Assembly: GCA_963693315.1 (NCBI GenBank)
Contig: OY856186.1
Location: 382,638,215 to 382,702,214, forward strand
Reading direction: 5' to 3'
Origin: Diogma glabrata
Lineage: Eukaryota; Arthropoda; Insecta; Diptera; Cylindrotomidae
Length of the DNA stretch: 64,000 bases
The first letter of the stretch is position 1. The number at the start of each line of letters is the position of its first letter. The translations under genes were made by a program, and so were the position numbers. The notes beneath the pieces were generated by a model that was given only the letters and a program-made list of their open reading frames with translations, had not been told where the DNA came from and did no database searches. Shown here piece by piece: positions 12,837-23,633 of the stretch.

Positions 12837-13348
12837 TAGTATATTATTGAATTAGGAGCTAAAGTTGTACTTTTTGTGTTGAGTCTATAGTTTGGCGGCC
12901 GAACGTAGGGAGGCCGACAATTATAGACGAAACACAAAAAGTCACTTTAGCTCCGAATTCAATACACTATTTTTTCGGCAAACGTTTAAATTTGTTTAAA
13001 AATATGAAATTAATGCATCAAATTTTTTATAAATGTGTTTTAGGTAATAAATTTTCTGAAATTAATTTTTATTGATTTTAATTCATTAATTGCATTCTGT
13101 TTTGAAAAAATTAATAACATCATGTTATTTTACTTTACTGCCGCCGTAAAAATATGAAAATTACTTTACTGCCGCCGTAAAAATATGAAAATTACTTTAC
13201 AGCCGCCGCAAAAATATGAAAGTTACTTTACAGCCGCCGGCAGATAAACTAAAAATGGCGTTACTTTTGCAGCCGCCGGCTAAAAAGTAACACTTTAGCT
13301 ACCCCCCAGTGGCAGTAAAGTTAAACTTTACAGCCGTTTGCCGAAAAA
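12837..13348. mobile_element. Y element inserted in the CACCCC MITE
   Basis: The empty site is visible in copy 2: TTCACAAAA is followed directly by CAATTAAAG at about 39930. Here those two words are separated by this insert. It contains a palindrome (AGGAGCTAAAG ... CTTTAGCTCC, 12853-12950), a 31-bp minisatellite, and the terminal motif CTTTACAGCCGTTTGCCG. Related copies lie at 18222, at 38207-39850 and, diverged, at 52270. Non-autonomous, no ORF. Confidence 0.6.
13130..13253 (+). repeat. 31-bp minisatellite, four units
   Basis: Units start at 13130, 13161, 13192 and 13223, each of the form TTACTTTACTGCCGCCGTAA plus AAATATGAAAA. The first two are identical and the last two diverge (CAGCCGCCG). 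They are GC-richer than the surroundings and lie inside the Y insertion. Confidence 0.85.
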
Positions 13349-13477
13349 CAATTAAAGACGTTTGAAAAAATTATTGTCACATGAAAAATTGAGGCGACTA
13401 AAATGTCATTTAAAGTGGAATATGTCGTATAAAATGACTAGAGGCGTAAAAAACGACTTCAACAATATACGAAAATT

Positions 13478-13500
13478 GATTGATTGATTGATTGATTGAT
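13478..13500 (+). repeat. (ATTG)n microsatellite
   Basis: Five to six tandem TTGA/ATTG units at the point where the CACCCC MITE copy loses homology to its intact relative. Probably an expansion of the AAAATTGATG seen there in copy 2. Confidence 0.8.
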
Positions 13501-13515
13501 GTTGACATATTTGGA

Positions 13516-13551
13516 ACGTTTCTATATGGAACATATTCCATATAGAAACGT
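13516..13551. repeat. Perfect 36-bp palindrome
   Basis: ACGTTTCTATATGGAA and its exact complement TTCCATATAGAAACGT flank CATA. It may be a very short hairpin element or a cruciform site. It lies just right of the ATTG microsatellite. Confidence 0.8.
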
Positions 13552-13704
13552 AGCCTGCCAACTAGTGCTCCGTGTTAATTTATATGTGATCACCCCATAG
13601 TTTTTCCTCGTAAAAATTTGGGTCTTTATCAAATATTTATAAATCTTTTTTTTTCAGTTTCTTGCGAATAATAAAAAAATTTTCCGAGTTTTCTGCATAG
13701 GATC

Positions 13705-14480
13705 TTGATGACACTTTGGCAAATGATACAAGTTCACTTGAAAATGGGAGATCTGGATTCATTTCAAATTTGGACAAAATGGCGGGGGGGTCTCCCGAAC
13801 ACCTCTAAGTTTAAATCTTGAATAACTTCTGATCCCGGGCTATGATCTTATTGAAACTTAGTATATAAGGTTTTAGTACTGTTCCCAATATTTCTGCATA
13901 CCAACTTTCGGTTTGTCACTTCCGGTTAAAAAGTTTTTTTTTCAGGTATTTATCCCTACTGTAGCCTACAATTACCGATCGATTTTCTTGAAACGTTGCT
14001 AAAAACTTTTAAATAACATGAGGAAGATTTTATCAGATTTTGGAGCACATTGGATAAAGGGTTGGGGGATCCACCATACAACAGGTGGTTTTTTCCACAA
14101 AGTTTTTATGTTTGTTGGGAGCATAAAACATTCATTCGTTTTGATGACACTTTGGAAAAAGATGCAAACATGTATGACAAAGAACTGATTAGTTTTTATT
14201 AGCGATAGTGAATAAAGTGGTAGGGGGTCCCTGGAGCACCTGTTTTTTTGAAAGCTCTATAACATCTGTACCTGATAATCGAATCGGATGAAATTTGGTA
14301 CATATACACATTTAGTACGGTTTACAACAGTTCTGCATCCTAACTTCCGCTTTGTCACTTCCGATAAAAATTTTTTTTACTTTTTCTCGTACAACAGAAT
14401 TTATGTTTGTTGGGATACTACTGCCTGCTTTAATATTTTTATTATTAGAACTACGAAGTCCATAATATTGGTTAGCTTTT
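13705..14480 (+). repeat. Two degenerate tandem units of about 438 bp
   Basis: GATGACACTTTGG occurs at 13707 and 14143. TTCTGCAT followed by AACTT and TTTGTCACTTCCG occurs at 13892 and 14331. AATTTGG/AAACTTAGTA and TTTATGTTTGTTGGGA landmarks also recur. The spacing is 436-439 bp throughout. The second unit is more decayed. No functional ORF; origin unknown. Confidence 0.65.
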
Positions 14481-14585
14481 AATTAAAGTATTTTATGGAT
14501 ATTAACTCATTATATATCCAGAACACTATGTTTCCAGAGCTGTGGTGAAGTCAGCCTATGCCTATGCACCAGCGTCGCAATATTT

Positions 14586-15045
14586 TTTAAATAAAATGTG
14601 TTTGGTAGTAGAAATTACAAGGTGTGTCACAACAACACTTTAAAAACTTTTAAGAACAAGGTCCCACAACAACATGCTTTCTAAGGTGTTGAAATTTTTA
14701 TATGATATATTTTGATTATTTTAAAAATTTTTTGAAAATTTTATACAATAGTTGCTTGGAATGCTGATAGATGTGAAACCCAGAATAATTTTAATGATTT
14801 TAATTTAAACATTCTAAAATTTTAATTTGCAACGCTACAATAATTGGAAGATATAAAAAAACACAGCTATTTCACAGATTTAAGTTTTCACTTCTGTCGG
14901 CAGTTCTTAATACTGCCTTTTTTTTTACCATAGACGTGCGTAGCTTATCATTTGATTTGATTCAAAATCATACAATTATTAGTTTTTTTTAAATCTACAA
15001 GAAAAAACCCTATCACAAAAAATAATAGGTTCTCCCCTCTGATTT
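14586..15045 (+). repeat. Dispersed repeat R, copy 1
   Basis: The first block, AATAAAATGTGTTTGGTAGT through GGTCCCACAACAACATG (to about 14692), matches 27080-27184 and in part 54480-54530. The second block (14927-15041, ACGTGCGTA ... GGTTCTCCCCTC) matches the reverse complement of 27559-27673. A family with rearranged blocks; type unknown. Confidence 0.55.
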
Positions 15046-16895
15046 TTGTGAAAAAAATTGAAGTTTTATCAATGAAAAATAAATTTGTCAATAATGAAAA
15101 AAGTTTGTCAGCAAATTTTCATAATAGACTTTAAGAATAATTATGTAATTTAAATATTTCTTCATGTCATTAGAAAATATTGCTTGTCCTTTATAAAATA
15201 TTTGACTTAACTTTAAATTGGGAATTATTTTTAATTTATAATTTAACAAAAAAGTTTTTTGTTAGTAAATATAAACATTGGAAAACAAACTAATGAAAAT
15301 TGAGAAAAGAGAAATTAATTCGACAGATTTAATATCATCATTTTTTTTTTGTCTCTCTTCATACATTTTGATAGTTATGTTCTTTCTGTATTTATATATG
15401 CTCTAAGTATGAAACATATAGGTACATTTCTTACTCATATTATTGAAGTTAGATCAGAATGTGTCTTTTTCCAAATGTGAAGGCCCTCTATGGACAGATG
15501 AACTTTATATATGAAATTAATCGATTTAATTAAATCTAAAAATTGATTTTGTAATTGATTTGATTGAACAACTTATAAGGGCATAGCGGGTTTCTTGGGA
15601 CCAGCCTATACACTTCTTTATGAAGCATCGGTGATTTGAAAAACTCAGGTCAGGCGTATATGTTAGCAAACTAGCTACCACCGCTTCATAAGATGCGTAT
15701 GGCATATCCTTAAAATGATTATATTCACTACCGACTTATTTATACTAACATTTTAGAAAACATTGTTGGTGTTCTAATCTTCATCAAACTTAAAGCATAT
15801 AAAAATAAGCGTTCCGTTAACATTTGCAATCGGAATAAATATAGTTAAAAATTATCTTTTTTCCATTATCCAATTTCCACTGAATGATTCTCTATTATGT
15901 ATATTATAATCAAATTTAAACCAACAAGAATAATCGATAATAGAAGAGCCATTTTGTTTTGATTCCCCCTATATATAAGATATTAAGATAATATTTCCAC
16001 TTTGAGTTTAAACTGTTTTATTTTCGTCTATAAGATTATAACTAGTAGTTCGTTTTGTTTAAATATTATTAATTCAAATGATGACAAAGATAAATACACA
16101 TTTTACAAATATAACATGAGATACTATGACAGTAATATAAAACCAATTAAGTAAATTATTTTTGGTTGTTAAGACAAAAAATAAAATTCAAAAAGCATTA
16201 AAACGAATCGTAAACATCAAAAAGATTAATAGAAATGTGGTGTGAGATTTAACAACAGACATGTATTAAAAACGGGGGTCCTCCAAGTAAATAAATTTAA
16301 CAAAAATGGTTTTAATGGTTTTGCTTTGTTTTGATTTGTTGGTTTCAATATAATTGCTGTTTTGTATATAAACAATACCGCGCACTTACATTTGTATAAT
16401 TTTTAAATTCATATCAATTGATTGTTTTAAATCTTATATTATCGTTGTTGTGTGCATTGGTGGATAATTGCTTGAAAGATCCCATATATAAATATTCGAA
16501 ATCTTAATCTTAACTAATGGGGTTGACCTATTTCAAACTCATGGAAATTTCTATTCCAACCAAAAATTGAGGGCTTTATCATACAATACAGGGATCTAGA
16601 TGAAGAGATTGAAATTCTCTAATGCTGTACATACATTGTACATATTATAATGATTAATGAGATGAAGAACACATTTATACCTTATAATGGCTTTAAATGA
16701 TTTGGAACGCTTAGCATAGTAGAATAGCTTAACATAGAAAGTATCCTATGCTGTATCTCATATTAGAGGAAATTCTTGCCTGCTTCCAGACGAACATCTT
16801 TTTATCATTTTTCTATCATTCAGCTCTTAAAAATATATCAAAACCAACAAAATTAATTGGGGCGGGTATAATCTATAATTATATATGAATATCAA
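15046..16895. other. Non-coding region, nothing recognised
   Basis: AT-rich with no recognisable ORF, RNA gene or element ends. Confidence 0.45.
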
Positions 16896-16898
16896 ATC

Positions 16899-17726
16899 TT
16901 CCCATGAACTGCCCAAGTAGGTTTTGCCAGACATTGACCTACGGCCAAGCACTGGTTCATTAATGGTTAACAGTACTTGGCTATTGTTACTGGGCCAATA
17001 CTAGAACCAATCATCGGCCGATCTATGGTTTACAGAAAATAGCCAGTATATTGTTACCTTTGAATGGCCAAGCACTGGCCCATGAATGGTAAATATTACC
17101 TGGCTGTTGTTATTGGGCCAGTACTGTAGCCATGAATTTGCCGATCTGTCATTTTTTTTAAATTTCACTAGAGTATTATCCCTTTTAGAAATACATAGTT
17201 TGAAAAACTTCACATATAGTTTAGTTATCGCCTTGTCGGTTGAAAGACTATGGTAATAAAGAAAAGGTTGGTATATGTTTTAATTTATTTTTATTTCTAT
17301 TTTATTTTAATTATTTTGTAAATAATTTATTTAAATTTAATTTATGTATAAAAAATATTACTTTATATTTTTTTTAATGGCGGAGTCATGGTGGAGTCAG
17401 GGCGGTGTTTGCCATTACTCAGCCATTCCTGCAACTGAACCAGTTGTATGGGGAGTTTTGAATTTTTTCCGTCATTTTTATTTTATTTTAAATTAGTCTG
17501 TATTTAATTTATTTAAATTTACATATGATAATAATGTATATTTTTTTTTACGGCCCAGTCATGGTTGCCAGTATTTGGCCCAAGAATGGCAACCATTTAT
17601 TGTCCGAAGTTATCATCCAGTAAAATTATGTTAATGGCCCAGTCGTGGTTGCCAGTACTCGCCCATTGCTGCATTACTGGCTGCCAGTAATGGACCATTA
17701 CTGGACCAGTTGTACAACCTTGTATG
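16899..17726. mobile_element. Element rich in GGCCAGTA/TACTGGCC motifs
   Basis: Starts CCCATGAACTGCCCAAGTAG and ends CAACCTTGTATGGG, giving a short inverted end CCCAT. Both flanks carry many variants of TACTGGGCCAGT and GGCCAAGTACTGG, a subterminal-repeat pattern typical of DNA transposons. The inner segment CACTAGAGTATTATCC to TTAGTTATCGCCT recurs at 40717-40790. The small ORF at 17001-17213 is just this repeat translated. No transposase was seen. Confidence 0.5.
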
Positions 17727-18221
17727 GGTGTCTGATTTCGTAATCGAACCTGCATGTCCTTTACTCTCCATCGTTTGGTTTTATTGGATCAAAACTATAT
17801 ACCATGATTGAAAATGTTCCGTTTTAAATCGAGAGTTTGTGGAAAGGTTCAAGTTTGTAACCCATATATCTCAAAAAATCTAATCAATATCTGTACAGCT
17901 TTGTTGTAGCTTTGATGTTAAATTAAATTAATTAAATTTTTCACCAATTTAACTTCATTCATTTTTTTTTTCAATAAGCTTTGTATATTGAAACGACCTG
18001 CCTGACCATTTTCTAGCTTTATTTGTGGACCAGGTGTTTCGACCAAGTACACATATTAGGTAGTTGTTCTGTTTTCACTAGATAGTATCCAGGTCCTCTG
18101 CTGTATGTAGGATATATTAGGATATATACCCAAATACCTAATAATAGGATATAACCAAAATATTTTTATTTTTTTGGCTGACTAGATCGTAGAAGTATTA
18201 AAACAGTACCTAATATTATTT
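17727..18221. other. Non-coding region, nothing recognised
   Basis: No ORF or element ends found by eye. Confidence 0.4.
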
Positions 18222-18535
18222 GATTAGGAGCTAAAGTGCAACTTTTTGTGCTGAGTCTATATAGTTTGCCGGCTGACCGTAGGTTTTTTATAAATATGAC
18301 TTATTATCGTTACTTCAAAAAATAGAAAAAATATTTAAATTTGTATAAATAAATTTTTTATCAAAGCAACTTTCAATTCAAAATTTCATAATGCAATCAA
18401 AACATTTGTTTTTTTTGTTGTCATGTTATACAATAATTCAATATTTCATAATCCAATCAATTATTTGTTATTTTTTGTTGTCATAGCTATTCGATTTGTT
18501 TGAAAAAATAACAAATTGATCGAAGTTCTGCAGGG
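18222..18535 (+). repeat. Partial Y element
   Basis: Begins GATTAGGAGCTAAAGTGCAA and contains GTGTTGAG-like, TTTTTGTTGTCATG and ATCAAAGCAACTTTC blocks shared with 38455-39330. It lacks the GTTTGCCG terminus, so it is truncated. Confidence 0.5.
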
Positions 18536-19499
18536 TCGCAGAAGCGAGTGAAATATAAAATAATATATCATAAAATATTAGATCTTAAAATATTTCACTG
18601 ACAAAACAAAACAATAATCTATCAGATGATTGATATTTTCAATATAAAAAAAGTCTATCTAGTAATGTTTTCCGCGCCCTATGTATATACATATTGTTGT
18701 TCAGTATAAAAAACTGCACAACATACTCCATTTTCAAGGTCATCGGGAGTGACGGAAGAATTCTACATATTTACCTTTTTTTAATTAATGCCAAGATCAA
18801 TTAATTCATGAAGTATTTGACGTGGTGCCCTGATATATATATCACTAATTCAACAAATAATAAATTTAGAATGGTAGAATTTATTTTTAAAAAATCTCTA
18901 AGCTTGAGTCACTCGAAAAACAACGTCATCTTTTGGAACGAATGCGATAGATAAAAGTTAATCAACGATTGTGCAAAACTATTGTGCGTAGGGATAGAAT
19001 TTCATTGTAAAAATAATCGATTCTTTAGAATCGATTTTTCGAATTGGAAAACATTGATTCTTTAAAAGATAGGAAAAATCTTTAATTAAATAATAAATCA
19101 AGATAGAAACCTATAGAAAAACTTATTTGGGATTTTTGCAAACAATTAAAATCAAGTATAATTAAGCAATTATAATTGGAATTTTTGGAAATTGGAAAAA
19201 CTCGAATAAATTCGAAAAAATCGTAAATTCGAATCTTTTTCTTTAGTGCCGTGTCCGAATCTTAAGCAGAATCTTAAGCAACAATTACGCTACTGAGGCG
19301 ATGATTATTTCGAAGTTGAAATATCATCATCACTTATTTCTTTAGTTAAGTTGAATTTTTTCACTGTAATTAGATTCCATATTATGGAAATATTTTTACA
19401 TTATATGGGAATTTTTGCACTAAATTTCAAGACATTATACTTTGTATGAATTCATAGGGAATATATCTATTGTATTTAACATCCTAAGTCACGATTGTA
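18536..19499. other. Non-coding region, nothing recognised
   Basis: AT-rich; no features that I can support. Confidence 0.4.
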
Positions 19500-22400
19500 T
19501 TTTTTTTTTTTTATTTTTTATTAATTAGTTAGACATGTTTAGCACACTAAATATGAAATATTCATTATTTAGACTCTTTGAATATCCGAAGATACCATGT
19601 CAACTATAAAGGAAGGAGATGAGGAAAATGGAAGGAGATGAGAAAAATGGAAGGAATGAGGATATAGGAATAACTATACTGATTCTTTTAAATGACGATG
19701 GACATTTTCTTTAAACATCTGAGGAGAATATTCATCGGGAAATACGGAGCCGGGCATTGAGTTCCATAATTTGACCACTCTATTAAAATAATCGTTCTGG
19801 AAGGACATAGTTCTACAACGAGGTATTTGGACAGCAAATGGGTGAGATAACTCTGAAGTTCTTGTTCGTCGATTAAATTGCGCACACAATGGAAGGATAT
19901 TTTGAATTTCCTTAGAGGAGAATTCACTAAAGTTATATTTATAGTAGATTGACAATTCAGCCACATTTCTTCTGTGCTGGAGTGAATCAAGCTGATCCGT
20001 TAGTTCGGTATTACCAATCAACCGTATTGCTTTTCTCTGTACAGAGTCTAGACATTTTATTGTTGACTGACAAGCACCTCCCCAAACATGACAGCAGTAC
20101 TCCATACATGGACGAATAAATGACTTGAAGATTAGCAAAATTTGCTCGGGATTGAAATACTTTTTACATCGACTCAAGAATCCTAATTTTTGCATTGCAG
20201 ATTTAGCGAGGTTGAACACATGTTTATTCCATTTCAGGTTACTTTGAATATCCACTCCAAGAAGTCTAACTGATTCAACCTCACGCAATTCCTCATGGTT
20301 TATCTTAATAGGGAAATTTTTATGTCGTTCTATTCGTGAAAGACGACATAGTTTTGTTTTGGTTGGATTAAATGAAACAAGATTACGATCACCCCATTCC
20401 ATTATACGAGCCAGGTCGTTGTTGATAGAATCAATTAGCAGCTCTCTATCAGTGGTAACTGCAGTATGAGATCGAAATTTAGGAGATGCATGTGATGCAT
20501 GCAATGTGCTGTCATCAGCAAAACTATGGATTGGGTGCACTGTGGAATTAAGTAAGTCATTAATGTATAGAAGAAACAAGGTTGGTGAGAGTGCAGAACC
20601 TTGGGGAACCCCAGCATTGGTTGTGAAAATATTGGATGTGATACCATCTAAATTAACATGAAATTGGCGACCTGTAAGAAAACTATGAATCCATGAGACA
20701 GTAAGATGGTCTATGCCATAAGATTTTAATTTAGCTATGAGATTTTTATGCCACACTTTATCAAATGCTTTAGAAATGTCAAGTGAAATACTGAATGTTT
20801 CACCATGGTTTTCCAGCGATTTGTTCCAGAGATGGGATACGTAGGCTAACAGATCACCTGTTGCATGACTTCTACGAAAACCATACTGCTTATCATCTAT
20901 AATTCGCGACATTTCCAAATAATCTATTAGATTGTAGTTAACATATTTTTCAAATATTTTAGCCAAAACCGACAGAATTGCAATTGGTCTATAATTGTTA
21001 GGGTCTGTCTTACTGCCTTTCTTTGATATGGGTTGAACGCTGGCCAGCTTCCAAGAATCGGGAAATATTCCGGTTTTATAAGATAAATAGAAAATTTTTG
21101 TTAAAATAGGAGCTAGTTGTCTAGCAAAGTTTTTAAGAATGAGGGGTGGGATACCATCGGGACCAGCGGATTTGTTGATATTGATAGAAAGAAGCATTTT
21201 CCGTACAATATTGCAACGAAAAATGATTGGTTTCATTTTCGTTTCAACCGGGGAAATGATTGTAGGAGAATGGAGAGGTTCAACTATGTTAGAGTTTTCT
21301 GCGAAAATACGACCCAAAAGATTTGCCTTCTCTTTTGAGTCGCTCACGGGAATGTCATTCAGAACTAAGGTTGGAATAGAGGATCGAGTAAAGTTGCTTT
21401 GGACTGATTTAACTGCTTGAAAAAAACTACGTGAGCCAGATGGGTGCTCGGCGAATTTCTTTGCTTTCTTCTGGATAAACGCATCTTTGTCCAAGTCTAT
21501 TTTGTATTTACTAATATTTCTGGCTTTCTTATAGGCGCTATGGGTTTCAGGTGTTTTATTTGAGTTATACGTCTTAAATGCTTTGCGTTTATTCCTCACT
21601 GCCTCATCAACATCCCGCGTGAACCAAGGCTCAGTTTTAGGAGTGATTAATCGATTTGGAATAAACCGCCGCATTCCGTCTTTTATAATTTCAGAAATTC
21701 TTATTGCCGATGTGCTAGGATCTTGATCAACACAACAAATAGTTTTCCATGGTGTTTGATCATAAAAGTTTCTCAATCCCTCCCAATCAGCGCGATTATA
21801 ATTCCAGACGCGACGAGGATTTGCTTTAATTGGCGTCGGTGATGTAAATTCTACTATTGCTGATATTAGTAAATGGTCCGATGTTCCCAGGGGTTGTTCA
21901 ACTTTTGTCTTCGTAGTATCTGGTTCGTTTGTCAAGAACAGATCCAGCAAATTATTGTTATGATGTGAATTGTCTGCGATTCTGGTGGGACACTCTATCA
22001 TTTGCGTCAAACCGTGATAATCTGCGAATATCAGTTCAGCTTGTCTTCCTACATCGTCAGTGCGCGATGAAAACTTAAGCCATTCTTTATTATGAATATT
22101 AAAGTCTCCAAGAATGACCAGTCTTGCTTTGGGATAGTCCGTGGTAATCTTTTCTAGATTAGCCGAAATTTGATCGAAAAAAGTACATCCAGGGGGGGAA
22201 TTCGGAGATCTGTATAATCCTATTATAAACATAGTTTCATCAACACCTGAGATCTTCAGTGCTATAGAATTATGGTGCTTAGAGTTCAACTCGTAGGCCT
22301 TAATTCTCATACATGAAAGTGAATTTCGAACAAATGCACAGACACCATGCTTGTTATAAAAGGAATGTTCCAATTCGTAACTAGGCATCCGGTATTTATC

Positions 22401-22720
22401 AAGATCCAATTTCGATGATTTACCACTGACAATTGTTTCCGTAAGAAATAATATGTCAGGTTTATTTTTTTCGATGTGGTGATGAACCTCGTTTAGGTTC
22501 GAATTTAGTCCTCTTATGTTTGTGAAATCAATTCTAAGCTGTTGGTTCACTTTGCGGCCATTTTGTTGAGACTGAGACTTACCTCTTGACATTGTAGGTG
22601 CAGTGACAGAAATTCGACCAGGTCTAAATTTCAACACTACACAATACAAGAAAATCTGGGTACCTCCGTCACAACAGTACGACACTAGATCGCAGCTGTA
22701 GCACGATACTTAAGAAACAA
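19500..22720 (-). mobile_element. Non-LTR retrotransposon (LINE) copy 1
   Basis: A minus-strand LINE: poly(A) tail seen as a T-run at 19500-19512, a 3' UTR of about 160 bp, and one long ORF (endonuclease plus RT). The 3' UTR holds three degenerate tandem words of the GGAAGGAGATGAG type (19610-19665). An in-frame stop at 22712 and the absence of an upstream ORF1 suggest 5' truncation or an ORF1-less element; the exact 5' end is unresolved. The 3' UTR resembles that of copy 2 at 61185-61303 (both contain AAACATG.CTAACT near the tail). Confidence 0.85.
19674..22592 (-). CDS. LINE ORF2: AP endonuclease and reverse transcriptase
   Basis: Encodes about 972 residues from the ATG at 22592 (MSRGKSQ). 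The frame stays open 31 codons further, back to a GTG at 22685, but ATG is the likelier start. The N-terminal APE-type endonuclease nicks target DNA: TNIRGLN near residue 24, LTET near 50, GDFN near 162, and SDH near 239 supply the usual catalytic residues. The reverse transcriptase follows: SLDISKAFDKVWH (Asp about 605), GVPQGSALSPTLF about 661, and FADD about 691-694. A C-terminal region with CMEYCCHVWGG and HRRNVAEL is shared with the LINE at 61304. No RNase H motif was seen. All catalytic motifs are present and there is no stop or frameshift, so it may encode an active protein. It belongs to the jockey/CR1-type radiation by general motif style; I do not assign a clade. Confidence 0.88.
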   Translation of the reverse strand: MSRGKSQSQQNGRKVNQQLRIDFTNIRGLNSNLNEVHHHIEKNKPDILFLTETIVSGKSSKLDLDKYRMPSYELEHSFYNKHGVCAFVRNSLSCMRIKAYELNSKHHNSIALKISGVDETMFIIGLYRSPNSPPGCTFFDQISANLEKITTDYPKARLVILGDFNIHNKEWLKFSSRTDDVGRQAELIFADYHGLTQMIECPTRIADNSHHNNNLLDLFLTNEPDTTKTKVEQPLGTSDHLLISAIVEFTSPTPIKANPRRVWNYNRADWEGLRNFYDQTPWKTICCVDQDPSTSAIRISEIIKDGMRRFIPNRLITPKTEPWFTRDVDEAVRNKRKAFKTYNSNKTPETHSAYKKARNISKYKIDLDKDAFIQKKAKKFAEHPSGSRSFFQAVKSVQSNFTRSSIPTLVLNDIPVSDSKEKANLLGRIFAENSNIVEPLHSPTIISPVETKMKPIIFRCNIVRKMLLSININKSAGPDGIPPLILKNFARQLAPILTKIFYLSYKTGIFPDSWKLASVQPISKKGSKTDPNNYRPIAILSVLAKIFEKYVNYNLIDYLEMSRIIDDKQYGFRRSHATGDLLAYVSHLWNKSLENHGETFSISLDISKAFDKVWHKNLIAKLKSYGIDHLTVSWIHSFLTGRQFHVNLDGITSNIFTTNAGVPQGSALSPTLFLLYINDLLNSTVHPIHSFADDSTLHASHASPKFRSHTAVTTDRELLIDSINNDLARIMEWGDRNLVSFNPTKTKLCRLSRIERHKNFPIKINHEELREVESVRLLGVDIQSNLKWNKHVFNLAKSAMQKLGFLSRCKKYFNPEQILLIFKSFIRPCMEYCCHVWGGACQSTIKCLDSVQRKAIRLIGNTELTDQLDSLQHRRNVAELSIYYKYNFSEFSSKEIQNILPLCAQFNRRTRTSELSHPFAVQIPRCRTMSFQNDYFNRVVKLWNSMPGSVFPDEYSPQMFKENVHRHLKESV

Positions 22721-23565
22721 CCGGGGGTAAAGACACTAAATAATAAGGATTTTACTAAGTGTATAAACTAATGTATTTATTTATCTGATTATACTTTATA
22801 CTTAAGGAATAAAAAAAAAATGTTTGAGGGAGAATATTTATGGATTTCCAGAAACAATCAAACAAGATAAAGAGCACTCTTGCAATAGAAACTAAATATA
22901 TAATTTAATGCTATTTTACCTTTAGTGATCAAAAGGGGTGGGTATTAAAAATAATTAAACAATTAAGATACTGTACTATTACGGCAGCAGGCAAAAAAAA
23001 AACAATACATTTGCAGTGATGAAAATTGACCATAGATTTAGTTTTTATCAATGGTTGGGTTTAAGAAATTACTTTAAAACAAGTGGCGAGAGATAGCATT
23101 AAATTACAAAATTAGAATATGTAACAAATATATATATATATAGTAAAATAAAATGTATACAACCTGCCAATTTTTAAAATCGGTTAATTATTTTTAACTT
23201 TTAACACTTAAAAAAAAAAAAAACTTTCTCTGGGGGCGTGTCTTGTTGGTGAAAGAGGATTGAATTTGAGAATCTAGTCATTATGGCGAGTATATAGTCA
23301 TTATGGATTGCCAATCAATGTGAAATCCATGTCTGACACAGGACACTTGTTCAATTGTTATCCTATATGTATTCATACTATATAGACAAGATTAAAGGAA
23401 TTTAAATTTATTGGGGATTTCGGAGAACAATTAAACTCAAGCAAATTTGATTTAAAATATTTTCATTCCACCCATGTCTGTTCGAATGTTTCATTCCACC
23501 AAAGAATGTTAATAAATCGATTTTTTTTAGATAAAATTAACATAAAACTATGTTTGGATAATATC
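22721..23565. other. Non-coding spacer between LINE and hAT nest
   Basis: AT-rich, with a TA microsatellite at about 23127-23142. No ORF or element end was recognised. This is the left flank of hAT-A copy A. Confidence 0.45.
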
Positions 23566-23633
23566 ACCATTTGCAGTGGCGGATTATGCCTTTAAGGGGC
23601 CTGAGGCGGAACAAAATTTTGGGGCCTAAGATT

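Larger units (their letters stand above)
12659..13480 (+). mobile_element. CACCCCGATTAC MITE copy 1, interrupted
   Basis: Left end CACCCCGATTACTGAAGTCG, the same terminus as at 40293 (inverted) and 40120. The interior matches copy 2 (39858-40120): ACTTACATTTT, TTCTTCAATTTCACAAAA, CAATTAAAGACGTTTG and CGACTTCAACAATA. Its right terminus is replaced by an ATTG microsatellite (13478-13500). It is split by a roughly 510-bp insertion of the Y element at 12837. Confidence 0.6.

Noticed and set aside
12719..12937. ORF overlapping the CACCCC/Y junction
   Set aside because: It crosses a defined transposon insertion border and reads through a palindrome, so it cannot be an evolved gene.
21117..21420. 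Plus-strand ORFs opposite the LINE
   Set aside because: Antisense shadows of the LINE ORF2 coding strand.
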